64,000 nt of DNA from Effrenium voratum (lineage: Eukaryota > Sar > Dinophyceae > Suessiales > Symbiodiniaceae), in contig CAUJNA010001757.1 in NCBI GenBank assembly GCA_963377175.1, forward strand, positions 544,268-608,267, given 5' to 3'. The translations under genes were made by a program, and so were the position numbers. Numbering within the stretch: the stretch's first letter is position 1; every line of letters begins with the position of its first letter. This document shows positions 62,821-64,000 of the stretch, piece by piece. The notes under the pieces were generated by a model. That model searched no databases and was not told where the DNA came from. It saw nothing but the letters and a program-made list of their open reading frames with translations.

Positions 62821-64000
62821 GATGGCCACCTTGACGACTTTCTCTCGATGATGTTCTTCGGCCGGAACACAAGGCATCTTAGGATAATCGCCCTTAGGGC
62901 AATCCACCATTGGCGACGCCGCGCAGGTATCATGCGCTGCCATGTCTTCCCACTCATACATGTATGCCAGTTCATCCGTACATTCGGATACATTTCCTCC
63001 CGCACGGTACTTTCTGAACAAGAATCATCAATGTTCTCCGACAGTCCCCCATCATGGTCGCTCTTTGGGATAGATGCAAGACCTTCCCTTGGAATGAACT
63101 TCCATGCGTAGATAACTACCAGTATCCCATAGACCTCGTCCAACATCACATTGCTTGCACCAAGATCTTGAAGACGTTTGGAGTCCATGCATAAAACTGA
63201 CCCGTTGGCCGGATTGACAATGATTCTCATCCAATCCAGGTCCGCCAGGAACTTTCCCTTAACTGGGTTGTTTGACCTTGTTTGTATTCTTCCGTACGCC
63301 CCAGTTGTACATCCATTGCTCACCACCCCATCGTTCTTTGAGCATTGCTTTTACCCTTTTCGCGCTCGGAGCGTTGACCTTTGTACTTTCTGCAGGTGCG
63401 GCGTCCTTCGAGCTACCAGTGCCATCCTTCTTCTTTGGGTGAATCATGCCTTCCTCATGGACATCAATCGCATTGCGTGATGTTGCCCATTCCTCAGGTG
63501 TGAATCCTGCCGGCCGGGTTGTCTTCATCGTCCTGAATCCATCCACCGACTGAATAGGATCTCCCGCGAACATCAAGCTTGACGCTTTGCCGAGATCATT
63601 CCTGCAAATGATACCATCTTTTGCTTCCCTGTTGATACATGGGGTAGGTCAGCGACATCGTCAACAGCGTCTTTGTCTTCCGTACTCCCCGGCTCAACGA
63701 CTTCGACGCCCTCACCCTTCTCATCATGCATGATCCCAGCGATCACCTTGATCTCATCGAGTTGTCCCTGATCTGTATTCTGCAACACAGTGGGATCGGG
63801 GCCTTCATCCTCAACCGGTTGCTCCAGATGAATGCCTCTATCATCTTCCCCTCTGATCTCCTCGACGCCTTCAAGAGTTTCACTCCTTTTCTTGTATTTC
63901 TCTTGAACGGGAAAAGATATTGGTATCTTCAATACGATCCTCTCGGTCCTGATGTGGCTGGCGTAGTCGAGGTGGAATTTTTGCCTTCCTTATGGAAAGG
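62821..64000 (-). pseudogene. Integrase-RT linker region of element A (runs off window)
   Basis: Frames include 'YASHIRTERIVLKIPISFPV' near the right edge (open beyond 64,000), an acidic 'EKYKKRSETLEGVEEIRGED' stretch, 'GFTPEEWATSRNAIDVHEEG', 'WMRIIVNPANGSVLCMDSKR' and 'EWEDMAAHDTCA'. The acidic, low-complexity character fits the linker between integrase and RT. The integrase itself must lie beyond the right edge. Confidence 0.45.

Overview
This 64 kb window looks like nuclear DNA of a dinoflagellate. Three things point there. Copia-type retroelement proteins of the kind I associate with dinoflagellate genomes occupy 52-64 kb. A 16-nt near-match (15/16) to the dinoflagellate spliced leader lies at 29,240-29,255 on the minus strand. 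The rest is repeat-rich, gene-poor DNA with degraded reading frames and no bacterial-style operons. I cannot name a genus. I see no intact conventional gene. Nearly every recognisable protein is broken by +/-1 frameshifts or stop codons, which means either old decay or an indel-rich draft assembly.

Layout. 1-2.2 kb: nothing recognised. 2.2-3.1 kb (+): relic of a Pif1-like helicase C-terminus. 3.5-4.1 and 12.65-13.69 kb: long CA-rich compound microsatellites. 4.2-14.2 kb: hairpin-bearing dispersed repeats, a perfect 21-bp-arm palindrome, a stack of tandem arrays (13-, 61-, 73- and 15-bp units) with a tRNA-like sequence at one junction (6.15-7.95 kb), and a duplicated degenerate protein module (8.1-8.8 and 9.8-10.3 kb). 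14.4-15.0 kb (+): decayed unknown gene. 17.3-22.9 kb: tandem duplication of a ~2.8-kb unit carrying an unknown broken gene. 23.2-25.0 and 29.3-30.1 kb: 13-bp satellite in both orientations. 25.7-29.2 kb (-): decayed unknown gene preceded by the spliced-leader relic and followed by a cluster of small hairpins. 32.6-35.9 kb: ~0.4-kb inverted repeat. 37.7-40.5 kb (+): a retroelement with gag-like, reverse transcriptase (YVDD) and RNase H parts. 42.8-48.0 kb (-): lysine/glutamate-rich gene fragments separated by intervals that carry paired GGCTGTCCAGCC palindromes. 48-52 kb: nothing certain. 52-64 kb (-): two head-to-tail copia-type elements.

In the copia block, read right to left on the minus strand, the first element shows linker, reverse transcriptase, RNase H and a C-terminal 'GPCTGGS' domain. 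Its reverse transcriptase has lost the stretches that should carry motif A and YVDD. The open frame of its C-terminal domain runs straight into a second element. That element has a long unassigned gag-like region, two cysteine-rich motifs, a tRNA 2'-phosphotransferase (Tpt1/KptA)-like domain, an acidic and hydrophobic segment, integrase, and the start of a reverse transcriptase that stops near 52.05 kb. The most unusual items are the Tpt1-like domain inside a retroelement, several block-restricted families of hairpin palindromes, and long coiled-coil frames in 44.6-47.1 kb interrupted only by in-frame stop codons.
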